In this document: positions 44,615 to 52,099 of the stretch, piece by piece
Layout of the letters: each line of letters opens with the position of its first letter
Numbering within the stretch: the first letter of the stretch is position 1
Assembly (NCBI RefSeq): GCF_019966595.1
Contig: NZ_JAINFJ010000006.1
Span: forward strand, 129,501 to 193,500
Length of the DNA: 64,000 nucleotides
Source of the DNA: Oricola indica
GTDB taxonomy: Bacteria > Pseudomonadota > Alphaproteobacteria > Rhizobiales > Rhizobiaceae
Direction of reading: 5' to 3'
Position numbers and translations under genes: made by a program
Notes under the pieces: generated by a model
Database searches by the model: none
What the model was told of the DNA's origin: nothing
What the model saw: only the letters and a program-made list of their open reading frames with translations

Positions 44615-46951
44615 TTGAAGCAGACCACGTCAAAAGAAGTTACGGCCGAGGTGTACACGTCTTTCGTGGACACCTTCTTCGCGGATTCCCGCTCAATCGT
44701 GGTGGGGGCCGGGTTGCAGGTCGTCATTGTCGGTTCGGCATGGCTCGATACCGGCCACCCGGTCTATATCGTTCTGATTATTGCCATGCTGGCCACCGCC
44801 TTCCTGCGGTTGCGCCAGGCTGAAGCCTATCATCGCGACCGTGCGAACCGGCCACCCATGGATATCGACGCGCAGGTGCGCTGGGCCACCGTCTGGGAAA
44901 ACCGGTACATGTGGCTCACGGGCGCGGCGACGACCCAGATCGGGCTCTATGCCTTCGCGGCGCTGCAGGTCGCCTCAAGCGAATATTCGATCATCTCGTC
45001 GATGATCATGGTCTTCGGAACGTTCCCTACGGTCGTCGGGCGAATCTACGGATCCGACCGTCTTGCCGCCGTTATCGTGGTCACGTTGATGGCGCCGACC
45101 GCGTTCGGCACGGTTCTGCGCGGTGATGCGGCGCATATCCTCATCGCGTTCCTGCTGATCCCCTATCTCCTGCTGGTCCGCACATTGGTGCATGACGTGC
45201 GCGCGGCGGTTCTCGACGCGATCCAGGGTCGCTGGAAAAACCAGGAAATCGCCGAGCGTTTCGACATCGCGCTCAATAACATGTCGCACGGATTGATCAT
45301 GTTCGACGGCGATCTGCGCGTTCTGGTGGCCAACAAGACCGCGCGGACGCTGTTCGAAATCCCGGAGCATATCGACCTCGAAGGCCGGTATTTCGATGCC
45401 ATTCTGCGCTACGGCCGTGCGCGCAAGGTCTTGTCCTCCCGTCAGGTCGAGAGATTGCGGCGCCAGTTGATGCCGATGATCCTGGAAGGCGGAGCCAACA
45501 AGCGTTTCGTGCTCAATGACGGACGCCACGTCGAGTTCAAGTCCAATCCACGCGCCTTTTCCGGGGCGGTTTTGACGTTCGAGGATATCACCGAGCGCAT
45601 CAACGCGGAAAAGCAGATGGTCAACATGGCGCGCTACGACGCCCTGACCGGACTGCCGAATCGCAGCTATTTCGCGACCCTCATCGCCGAACGGCTGAAG
45701 CAGAAGGCGACAAACGGCGACTGCATGCTGGTCATGCTCGATGTCGACGATTTCAAGCACGTCAACGACACGCTCGGCCACTCGCAGGGCGACGCGCTGC
45801 TGCGCGCGGTGGCCAACAGGCTGAAGGATTTCCACCTCCGCGACATTCTGATTTCGCGCCAGGGCGGTGACGAGTTCATGATCTTCATTCCCGATCGTCC
45901 GCGCGACGAGCCTCCGGGACAGATCGCCGAACTCCTGCGCTCGACCCTGACCGGCGTCTACACGCTGAGCGGCGAACAGGTGCATGTGACCGTGAGTGTC
46001 GGTCTCGCCGCATCCGATCGTACATCGTTCGACCTGACCCGAATGATGGTGAAGGCCGACCTCGCGCTCTATCGTTCCAAGGCGCAGGGCAAGGGCGTCT
46101 GGTCGGTGTTCGAGGAGTCGATGGACGCGGAGTACAAGCGTCGCCAGATGGTGAAGAACGAACTGGCGAAGGCGCTCGATAGTGACAGTCTTGCCGTGCG
46201 CTATCAGCCGATCGTCGATGCAAAGACCGGAAAGATCGTGGCGTGCGAGGCGCTGTCGCGCTGGAACCATCCCGAACTTGGCGATGTCTCGCCGGCCGAA
46301 TATATCCCGCTGGCCGAAGAAATGGGCATGATCGGCAAGGTGAGCCGTTCGGTCCTGAACCGGGCGACGCTCGATTGCGCGACCTGGCCCGAGGAAGTGA
46401 ACATCTCGGTCAACCTGTCGGCGATCGATTTCCGCCGGTCCCGCCTGCTCGACGAGATCGACCATGCGATCCGCCAGTCGGGCATCTCGCCGCGACGACT
46501 CGAGATCGAAGTGACGGAATCCGCGGTGATCGCCAACGAAACGGAAATGCTGACGGTGCTTCGGCAAATCCGCGAGCGGGGCATCAAGGTGTCGCTCGAC
46601 GACTTCGGTACCGGCTATTCATCGCTGAGCTACCTGCACAAGCTGCCGCTCGACAAGGTCAAGATCGACCGCTCCTTCGTCGAGGGGATCGAAAGCGGCC
46701 AGACGCCCATCGCACTGCTTCGCGGTGTCGCGAACCTTTGCCGTACGCTTGACCTTCAGGTCACCATCGAAGGCGTGTCGTCCGACGATCAGCTCAACCT
46801 CGTTCTCGCGACCGAGGGTGTGAGCCGCATCCAGGGCTTCGCCCTTGGGCCGGCATTGCCGTCGCAATCCATTCTTGAACTGGCGCGCCGCACGCTGTTG
46901 CCCGTATCGCCGGTGCGCCTCGTGCCCAAGAAGCCCGCCGCGGCTTCCTGA
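44615..46951 (+). CDS. Membrane GGDEF-EAL protein (cyclic di-GMP turnover)
   Basis: A 778-residue protein. Four to six hydrophobic segments occupy residues ~20-195. A PAS-like domain follows (~220-330). The GGDEF domain has an intact GGDEF loop at about 415 (RQGGDEFMIF), and the EAL domain an intact EAL at about 542 (ACEALSRW) and DDFGTGYSS at 662. Both active sites look competent, so it could make or break c-di-GMP. The start is a TTG at 44615 after a GAGGCGG site; a GTG at 44656 or a nearby codon is also possible. The FeeM-like gene follows 189 bases downstream. Confidence 0.88.
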   Translation: MKQTTSKEVTAEVYTSFVDTFFADSRSIVVGAGLQVVIVGSAWLDTGHPVYIVLIIAMLATAFLRLRQAEAYHRDRANRPPMDIDAQVRWATVWENRYMWLTGAATTQIGLYAFAALQVASSEYSIISSMIMVFGTFPTVVGRIYGSDRLAAVIVVTLMAPTAFGTVLRGDAAHILIAFLLIPYLLLVRTLVHDVRAAVLDAIQGRWKNQEIAERFDIALNNMSHGLIMFDGDLRVLVANKTARTLFEIPEHIDLEGRYFDAILRYGRARKVLSSRQVERLRRQLMPMILEGGANKRFVLNDGRHVEFKSNPRAFSGAVLTFEDITERINAEKQMVNMARYDALTGLPNRSYFATLIAERLKQKATNGDCMLVMLDVDDFKHVNDTLGHSQGDALLRAVANRLKDFHLRDILISRQGGDEFMIFIPDRPRDEPPGQIAELLRSTLTGVYTLSGEQVHVTVSVGLAASDRTSFDLTRMMVKADLALYRSKAQGKGVWSVFEESMDAEYKRRQMVKNELAKALDSDSLAVRYQPIVDAKTGKIVACEALSRWNHPELGDVSPAEYIPLAEEMGMIGKVSRSVLNRATLDCATWPEEVNISVNLSAIDFRRSRLLDEIDHAIRQSGISPRRLEIEVTESAVIANETEMLTVLRQIRERGIKVSLDDFGTGYSSLSYLHKLPLDKVKIDRSFVEGIESGQTPIALLRGVANLCRTLDLQVTIEGVSSDDQLNLVLATEGVSRIQGFALGPALPSQSILELARRTLLPVSPVRLVPKKPAAAS

Positions 46952-47114
46952 CCACGGACCGCGTAAGTCGCGGACAACCCCCCAAGAAATTGCCCCCGAA
47001 AGACTGGCATCCGGTCTCGAAAGTTTATTTCAATTTTAACCATATTTCGAATTAAACATGGTTAACAGACACTTAACGAGATGTTGCTATTTACAACTTT
47101 AAGGATCGGCTTAC

Positions 47115-47138
47115 CCTGTCCGTGCAGTTGGGGACAGG
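47115..47138 (+). promoter_or_regulatory. Hairpin that can hide the ribosome-binding site of the FeeM-like gene
   Basis: Arms CCTGTCC (47115-47121) and GGACAGG (47132-47138), 10-base loop, two bases before the ATG at 47141. The right arm contains the likely ribosome-binding bases. Confidence 0.5.
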
Positions 47139-47140
47139 AC

Positions 47141-47887
47141 ATGAATGTATCGGTAGGACATATCGGAAAGCGTCATGGCGAAGACAGTCTGAACGACCGT
47201 ATCTTCGACGTCATGGAGCATATCGAGTACCGGCGGATCGTTACGCCGGAGGACTTCGAGGAGATCGGCGACCTTCGGGCCAATGCGTTCGATGCGCGGG
47301 TCGTATACAGCAAGAAACTGGGAAATTCGGCGGTCGACGAGATGGATCGCGCGAAGAACGCCTATGTTTTCGGCATGTACTACGATGGCACACTCGTTTC
47401 GACGGTGCGCATGCATGTGGTGTCGCGCGAAAACCCGGACTCCTTTTCCGTTCGGATGTTTCCGAACACGATGAAGCCGCTGATCGAGCAGGGAATGAGC
47501 TTCATCGATCCGACGCGTTTTGCGATCGATGAGGAAGTGTCTCACGAAATCCCAGGTCTGCCGATACTGACGCTGCGGATCCCGTTCATGGCGACGGTGC
47601 ACTTCAACGCGAATGCCTGCCTGGCGCTCGTCAAGGAAGCCCACGCGCCCTTCTATCGCCGCGTGTTCCGGTCGACGCAGCTTGCCGGTCCGGCGAAGTT
47701 CGATGAATTCGCGGTGCCGCTCGTTCTGTTCGCAGGGGCTCGGCAGTACGAAAAGGACATCTGCCGGCGCTACCCGATGTTCAATTCGACCGCCGCGGAA
47801 CGCCGCATGATGTTCGACAAGAAGGTCAATGCGGTCCCGCCGCTGACAATCCTGCCGACAGCGAAATATGTCGCGAAAGCGGCGTGA
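47141..47887 (+). CDS. FeeM-like N-acyl amino acid synthase domain protein
   Basis: A 248-residue soluble protein of the acyl-homoserine-lactone synthase/GNAT superfamily. The order of blocks is EYRRIVTPEDFEEIGDLRANAFDAR, then AYVFGMYYDGTLVSTVRMHVV, then SFIDPTRFAIDEEVSHEIPGLPILTLRIPFMATVHFNANACLALVKEAHAPFYRRVF. That order matches the FeeM-type N-acyltransferases, which join an acyl chain from acyl carrier protein to an amino acid. It may make a signal or lipid. No LuxR partner lies nearby. The promoter region upstream is AT-rich and a hairpin covers its ribosome-binding site. Confidence 0.75.
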   Translation: MNVSVGHIGKRHGEDSLNDRIFDVMEHIEYRRIVTPEDFEEIGDLRANAFDARVVYSKKLGNSAVDEMDRAKNAYVFGMYYDGTLVSTVRMHVVSRENPDSFSVRMFPNTMKPLIEQGMSFIDPTRFAIDEEVSHEIPGLPILTLRIPFMATVHFNANACLALVKEAHAPFYRRVFRSTQLAGPAKFDEFAVPLVLFAGARQYEKDICRRYPMFNSTAAERRMMFDKKVNAVPPLTILPTAKYVAKAA

Positions 47888-47976
47888 TGCCGCAATAGGC
47901 CCAACAGGGCATTGAAGTCGCGATAGGTTTTCGGTAATCGCAATCCATTGTGAATTTGCCGAGCGGAGCGAAAGCC

Positions 47977-48201
47977 ATGGCCGACAACCATCCCTCTGGT
48001 CCTGCCGAAACCGGGGCCGAAATGGACTACGCAGAACACGAGCGCACCTTTGCCATGTTCATCAACATGAGCAAGTGGATCGTGATCTTCTGCGTTGCCC
48101 TGCTGATCGCCATGGCATTCGGGTTTTTCGCCGGTGGCGGCCTCTTCGGCGGAACCGTCGTTTTCATCGTTCTGATGATCATCGGCTATTTTCTTTCCTG
48201 A
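47977..48201 (+). CDS. aa3-type cytochrome c oxidase subunit IV
   Basis: A 74-residue protein. It has a polar N-terminus with MDYAEHERTFAMFI, the signature of the small bacterial aa3 oxidase subunit IV. Two hydrophobic helices follow (SKWIVIFCVALLIAMAFGFFAGG and GTVVFIVLMIIGYFLS). It joins the heme-copper oxidase in the inner membrane; its exact role is small. The ATG at 47977 has GCGGAG upstream. The other oxidase subunits are not in this window. Confidence 0.85.
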   Translation: MADNHPSGPAETGAEMDYAEHERTFAMFINMSKWIVIFCVALLIAMAFGFFAGGGLFGGTVVFIVLMIIGYFLS

Positions 48202-48359
48202 CCGACCGTCGCCCTCGACGCAGGAACAGGATCGTCATCTTCTCGCCTCCGGCTCTGTCGGGGGCGAAGTCGTATGCGGACGGACGTTCGTGCCGACGAA
48301 CGCGGCCATGTAATCGGAGAGACGTGATCGCTTGAGGGGCGATGAGGCCGACCGGCGGG

Positions 48360-49241
48360 TCAGCCTCCGACGCGGGCGAGACCGTTGCGCGCCGGCTCGT
48401 ACTGGCCGTCGAGTTGCAGCGCGCGCTTGTAGGATTTCTGCGCCTTGGCCATGTCGCCTTGCTTTTCGTAGACCAGTGCCTGGTTGGCCCAGCTCTCGGC
48501 AAGGCGGTCGTCCAGGCGAAGCGCGTAGTTGAAATCGTCGAAGGCGTTGTCGAGTTGGCCCAGCGCCACATAGGACAGGCCGCGCCCATTATAGGGTTCC
48601 GGTGAACTCGGTTGCAGCGATATGGCCGTCGAGAAGTCGTCGATCGCAAAATCGTGCTGGCCACGGGTCTGGTAGATCAGGCCGCGGCGGTGGTAGGCGC
48701 GCGGGTCCGTGGTGTCGAGCTGGATCGCCTTCTGAAAATCATTGAAGGCCTCCGAGACGCGGCCGGCGCGGCGATAGAGTTCGCCGCGTCCGATATAGGC
48801 CGTATCGTAGCGCGGATTGATCCGGATGGCGGCATTGTAGTCTTCGGCCGCGCGGCCGAGATCGCCGGTGAAGCGATGGATGAGGGCGCGGTTCGCATAG
48901 GCTTCGAAGAAGCGCGGATTGAGTTCTATCGCGCGGTCGAAGTCGCGCAGCGCTTCCTGGTAGCGCCCGGCGCGTCCGAATGCCGAACCGCGTACATTGT
49001 AGCCGCTCGGGTCATTGGGATTGGCGCGAATCACATTGGTCAGCGACGAGATATTTTCCTGGCTGCCCTGTTCGGCTTCGATGTTCGAGGCGAACTGGGT
49101 ATCGACGCCACTGGTCTCGCAGCCTGTCAGCGTGAGCGTCAGTGTGAAAAGGGCAATGGCAAACGCGGGTCGCCGGCCTTCCGGCCGACCGGTTCCGTTT
49201 GCGAGATATGCGATCCGCTCCTCGCCTCCGGTCTTTGCCAT
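48360..49241 (-). CDS. TPR-repeat lipoprotein
   Basis: A 293-residue lipoprotein. The lipobox is LTLTGC (the Cys at about residue 41), after a long basic N-terminus. At least six tetratricopeptide repeats follow, each with the alanine/tyrosine pattern such as GRYQEALRDFDRAIELNPRF, GDLGRAAEDYNAAIRINPRY and GQLDNAFDDFNYALRLDDRL. It is probably anchored in the outer or inner membrane and serves as a scaffold for protein contacts. The start at 49241 has GAGGG upstream. It follows the rpsU gene on the same strand, but a terminator lies between. Confidence 0.88.
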   Translation of the reverse strand: MAKTGGEERIAYLANGTGRPEGRRPAFAIALFTLTLTLTGCETSGVDTQFASNIEAEQGSQENISSLTNVIRANPNDPSGYNVRGSAFGRAGRYQEALRDFDRAIELNPRFFEAYANRALIHRFTGDLGRAAEDYNAAIRINPRYDTAYIGRGELYRRAGRVSEAFNDFQKAIQLDTTDPRAYHRRGLIYQTRGQHDFAIDDFSTAISLQPSSPEPYNGRGLSYVALGQLDNAFDDFNYALRLDDRLAESWANQALVYEKQGDMAKAQKSYKRALQLDGQYEPARNGLARVGG

Positions 49242-49276
49242 ATGCCTGTATCCCTCACCATCCGTCGCCGCCGATG

Positions 49277-49312
49277 AAAAAAGGCGGCGCGCTCGTTTTA
49301 AGCAACGCCACC
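49277..49312 (-). terminator. Intrinsic terminator after rpsU
   Basis: Seven-bp stem (49312-49306 with 49289-49283, one G-T pair) followed on the minus strand by six T residues. Confidence 0.75.
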
Positions 49313-49351
49313 TTTTCAAATTAAAAAGAGACGAAATCGCGACGTAACGCG

Positions 49352-49573
49352 TTATCGACCGCGTGCGCCAATCAAACCTTCGCGCTGAGCGCGCTTGCGG
49401 GCCAGCTTGCGCGTCCGGCGCACGGCTTCGGCCTTTTCGCGGGCGCGCTTCTCCGAGGGCTTTTCATAGTGCCCGCGCATCTTCATCTCGCGAAAAATGC
49501 CTTCGCGCTGCATTTTCTTCTTCAGCGCGCGGAGCGCCTGGTCAACATTGTTGTCGCGTACGAGAACTTGCAC
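49352..49573 (-). CDS. rpsU: 30S ribosomal protein S21
   Basis: A 73-residue highly basic protein. The sequence begins [19 protein letters not shown] and has [17 protein letters not shown] and a long Arg/Lys-rich end, all typical of alphaproteobacterial S21. It is part of the small ribosomal subunit near the mRNA platform. The start codon is GTG, as the position of the conserved N-terminus shows. It is transcribed alone. Confidence 0.97.
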   Translation of the reverse strand: MQVLVRDNNVDQALRALKKKMQREGIFREMKMRGHYEKPSEKRAREKAEAVRRTRKLARKRAQREGLIGARGR

Positions 49574-49799
49574 GTGGATCCCAACTTTCCAAAGGGGTTG
49601 ATAGCTATGTCGGGATACAACAATCCCGTCCGCGACGCATCCGCCGCAGATTCCGGGCCGCCATTAGCAGAAACGCCCGATGATGTCCAGAGTATTGCCG
49701 CTGTGGCGCGAAGTTTTGCGAAGCGGAACAGGTCTCGGCCAGTTCACGGATTTGTGAAACCGGTGGAAAGTCCCTTTCTTTTCCCGCTCTATCAGAATC

Positions 49800-49927
49800 G
49801 GGTATGACCCTACGTAAGGGTGGCGTCTCCATGACGCGCCGTATGCGATTTCGCTCGGTGGCCGTTTCTCAGGAAAGGGTTGCCCGGAAGGCACGGGATA
49901 CGCCCCATTCCCGTGCCTTCCATTTTT
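49800..49927 (+). ncRNA. Candidate sRNA or regulated leader ending in an intrinsic terminator
   Basis: A strong + strand terminator (49887-49920, plus T-run to 49927) ends a stretch with no credible gene. Two further hairpins lie upstream (49807-49811 with 49817-49821, and 49823-49827 with 49833-49837). A CTATCA-like -10 element lies at 49889 minus 100 bases (49789-49794). The unit would be about 125 bases long. It may be an independent sRNA or the leader of the sarcosine oxidase operon, whose first codon is at 50065. The remainder of the 491-base gap (49574-49799, 49928-50064) holds promoter sequence only. Confidence 0.4.
49887..49927 (+). terminator. Orphan + strand intrinsic terminator upstream of soxB
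   Basis: Perfect 12-bp stem (49887-49898 with 49909-49920), 10-base loop, followed by CA and five T residues. No + strand gene ends here. Confidence 0.8.
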
Positions 49928-49982
49928 CAACGGGTCCTTTTCGTGCGCCATGGCGAGTCGCAAAAAGGGCAGAGTGTCGTCG

Positions 49983-49994
49983 TATCGGACGATA
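49983..49994. promoter_or_regulatory. Palindrome upstream of the sox operon
   Basis: TATCG-GA-CGATA, 70 bases before the soxB start codon; a possible operator of the operon. Confidence 0.4.
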
Positions 49995-50064
49995 TTGCTA
50001 CATCCAGCGGCGCGGGGCCAGGGGCCGAAACGCCTTTCTGGACGACCTGACGGGGTGATTTGCG

Positions 50065-51318
50065 ATGCGGAAATATTCCGGATTTGCCTTGGTGCGCGAA
50101 GCCATGCGCGCTCACAAGGGATGGGACCGGCAGTGGGCCTCGCCGGAACCCAAACCCGAATATGACGTGATCATCATCGGTGCCGGCGGGCATGGTCTGG
50201 CGACCGCCTATTACCTCGCGAAAGAACATGGCATCACCAATGTGGCCGTACTCGAGAAGGGCTGGCTCGGCGGTGGAAACACCGGGCGAAACACCACGAT
50301 CATCCGGTCGAACTACCTCTATGACGAATCCGCCGGGCTTTACGATCATGCGGTGAAGCTGTGGGAGAACCTCTCGCAGGATCTCAACTACAACGTCATG
50401 TACTCGCCGCGCGGCGTGATGATGCTGGCGCACAACGTGCACGATGTGCAGGTGTTCAAGCGGCATATCCATGCCAACCGGCTCAACGGTGTCGACAATG
50501 AATGGCTGACGCCGGAAGCGGCGAAGGAATATTGCCCGCCGCTCAACATTTCGTCGACGGCGCGCTACCCGGTCATGGGCGCGGCGCTGCAGCGCCGTGG
50601 CGGAACGGCGCGTCACGACGCGGTCGCCTGGGGCTATGCCCGAGCGGCTTCCGATCGCGGCGTGCATATCATCCAGAATTGCGAAGTCACCGGTGTCCGG
50701 CGTGGCGCGGACGGCGCGGTGACCGGGGTGGAGACCTCGCGCGGGTTCATCGGGGCGAAGAAGGTCGGGGTGGTCGCCGCCGGCAATACTTCGGTGATCA
50801 TGCAGATGGCGGATGTGCGCATGCCGCTGGAGAGCTTCCCGCTGCAGGCGCTGGTCTCCGAGCCGGTCAAACCGTGCTTTCCGTGTGTCGTGATGTCGAA
50901 CACGGTGCATGCCTACATCTCCCAGTCCGACAAGGGCGAACTGGTGATCGGTGCCGGCACCGACCAGTACACCTCCTATTCGCAGACAGGAGGCCTGCAC
51001 ATCATCCAACACACATTGGATGCGATCTGTGAAATGTTCCCGATGTTCACCCGCATGCGCATGCTGCGTTCCTGGGGCGGTATCGTGGATGTGACGCCGG
51101 ACCGCTCGCCGATTATCGCCAAGACGCCGGTCTCCGGGCTCTACGTCAATTGCGGATGGGGAACGGGCGGCTTCAAGGCGACGCCGGGCTCCGGCCATGT
51201 TTTTGCCCACACCATCGCCAACGATAACCCGCACCCGATCAATGCGGGCTACACGATGGAGCGGTTCAAGACCGGTCGCCTGATCGACGAGGCCGCCGCC
51301 GCGGCCGTGGCGCATTGA
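50065..51318 (+). CDS. soxB: Sarcosine oxidase subunit beta
   Basis: A 417-residue flavoprotein of the glycine oxidase/DAO family. The FAD motif is [18 protein letters not shown] (35-52). H184 in the [14 protein letters not shown] block is the likely covalent FMN attachment site. The C-terminal [15 protein letters not shown] closes the flavin site. With the alpha, gamma and delta subunits it oxidises sarcosine to glycine and passes the methyl group to tetrahydrofolate. It heads the operon; a small extra gene follows before soxD. Confidence 0.95.
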   Translation: MRKYSGFALVREAMRAHKGWDRQWASPEPKPEYDVIIIGAGGHGLATAYYLAKEHGITNVAVLEKGWLGGGNTGRNTTIIRSNYLYDESAGLYDHAVKLWENLSQDLNYNVMYSPRGVMMLAHNVHDVQVFKRHIHANRLNGVDNEWLTPEAAKEYCPPLNISSTARYPVMGAALQRRGGTARHDAVAWGYARAASDRGVHIIQNCEVTGVRRGADGAVTGVETSRGFIGAKKVGVVAAGNTSVIMQMADVRMPLESFPLQALVSEPVKPCFPCVVMSNTVHAYISQSDKGELVIGAGTDQYTSYSQTGGLHIIQHTLDAICEMFPMFTRMRMLRSWGGIVDVTPDRSPIIAKTPVSGLYVNCGWGTGGFKATPGSGHVFAHTIANDNPHPINAGYTMERFKTGRLIDEAAAAAVAH

Positions 51319-51351
51319 TGGCGGGCGGGCTGTTGACCATGTGGGGACGCC

Positions 51352-51756
51352 ATGCTGATGGGGCTCATCATACGCCTCGCCGTCGCGGCGATGCCGACGC
51401 TTGCGCCGGCAGATACGCCGCAGCTGACCCATTGCATCGGTTCGATCGAGGTCCTTCGGATCGTACGGAGCGAAGAGCGCGTGTGGCCGTTTGCCGACGA
51501 GGGCGGCGTGCTGGTCTGCGACGACCAGTCTGGCAGGCCGCGCGTGACATATGCCCCGGAAGGAGTGTTCGGTGCACACGCGTTGATTTCCGACAACCCG
51601 TTGAGCCATTTCATGATGCTGATGCGTCATCGAGACTACATCACGCGGGGCTTGTCGCCGGAGGAATTCGCGTACGGAATGAACTGGTGGGGCCATGTCG
51701 GCAGACAGCTTTGCGAGCGCAAACGCGCTGTCACCATTCGCCCCTGCTTCAAGTAA
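51352..51756 (+). CDS. Small exported Cys-containing protein inside the sox operon
   Basis: A 134-residue protein placed between soxB and soxD on the same strand, with 33 and 10 bases on either side. The first ~20 residues are hydrophobic (MLMGLIIRLAVAAMPTLAPA), consistent with export. The mature part has four cysteines and a VWPFADEGGVLVCDD segment that faintly recalls DUF2511 (YebY-like) proteins. Sarcosine oxidase works in the cytosol, so an exported partner is unexpected. Its function is unknown; it could be a recent insertion or an accessory to uptake. Confidence 0.65.
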   Translation: MLMGLIIRLAVAAMPTLAPADTPQLTHCIGSIEVLRIVRSEERVWPFADEGGVLVCDDQSGRPRVTYAPEGVFGAHALISDNPLSHFMMLMRHRDYITRGLSPEEFAYGMNWWGHVGRQLCERKRAVTIRPCFK

Positions 51757-51766
51757 GGATAGCCGC

Positions 51767-52099
51767 ATGCTTTTGATCCATTGCCCCTATTGCGGCGAGG
51801 AGCGGCCGGAGCTCGAGTTTCGCCATGCCGGCGAGGCGCATATCGCGCGGCCAGAGAACATCGCGGAGATATCCGACGAGGACTTCGCGCATTACTTCTT
51901 CTATCGCGATAATCCGAAGGGTGTGACGTTCGAGCGTTGGCGGCACATGCATGGATGCGGTCGTTTCTTCAATGCGGTGCGTGACAGCGTGTCGGACAAG
52001 TTCCTGACGACCTACAAGGCCGGCGAACCGAAGCCCGATATCGCCGATGCGGCAAACGAGAACCAGATCAACACCAGCAAGGGACAAGGCGCGAAATGA
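51767..52099 (+). CDS. soxD: Sarcosine oxidase subunit delta
   Basis: A 110-residue zinc protein. C6 and C9 in HCPYCGEERPE, C64 in HGCGRFF and a nearby His form the zinc site of the delta subunit. FAHYFFYRDNPKGVTFERW is the family core. The start at 51767 has AAGGAT upstream. The C-terminal ~20 residues are polar and variable. Its end overlaps soxA by four bases (ATGA). Confidence 0.95.
   Translation: MLLIHCPYCGEERPELEFRHAGEAHIARPENIAEISDEDFAHYFFYRDNPKGVTFERWRHMHGCGRFFNAVRDSVSDKFLTTYKAGEPKPDIADAANENQINTSKGQGAK

Noticed and set aside
47115-47138. The inverted repeat before the FeeM-like gene as a lux box
   Set aside because: The CTG/CAG spacing does not fit the ~20-base lux box, there is no LuxR gene nearby, and the repeat overlaps the ribosome-binding site, so an RNA hairpin is more likely.
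49927-51768. A 613-codon minus-strand frame opposite soxB and its neighbour
   Set aside because: Shadow of soxB; Arg/His-rich without motif, and it runs against the sox operon.
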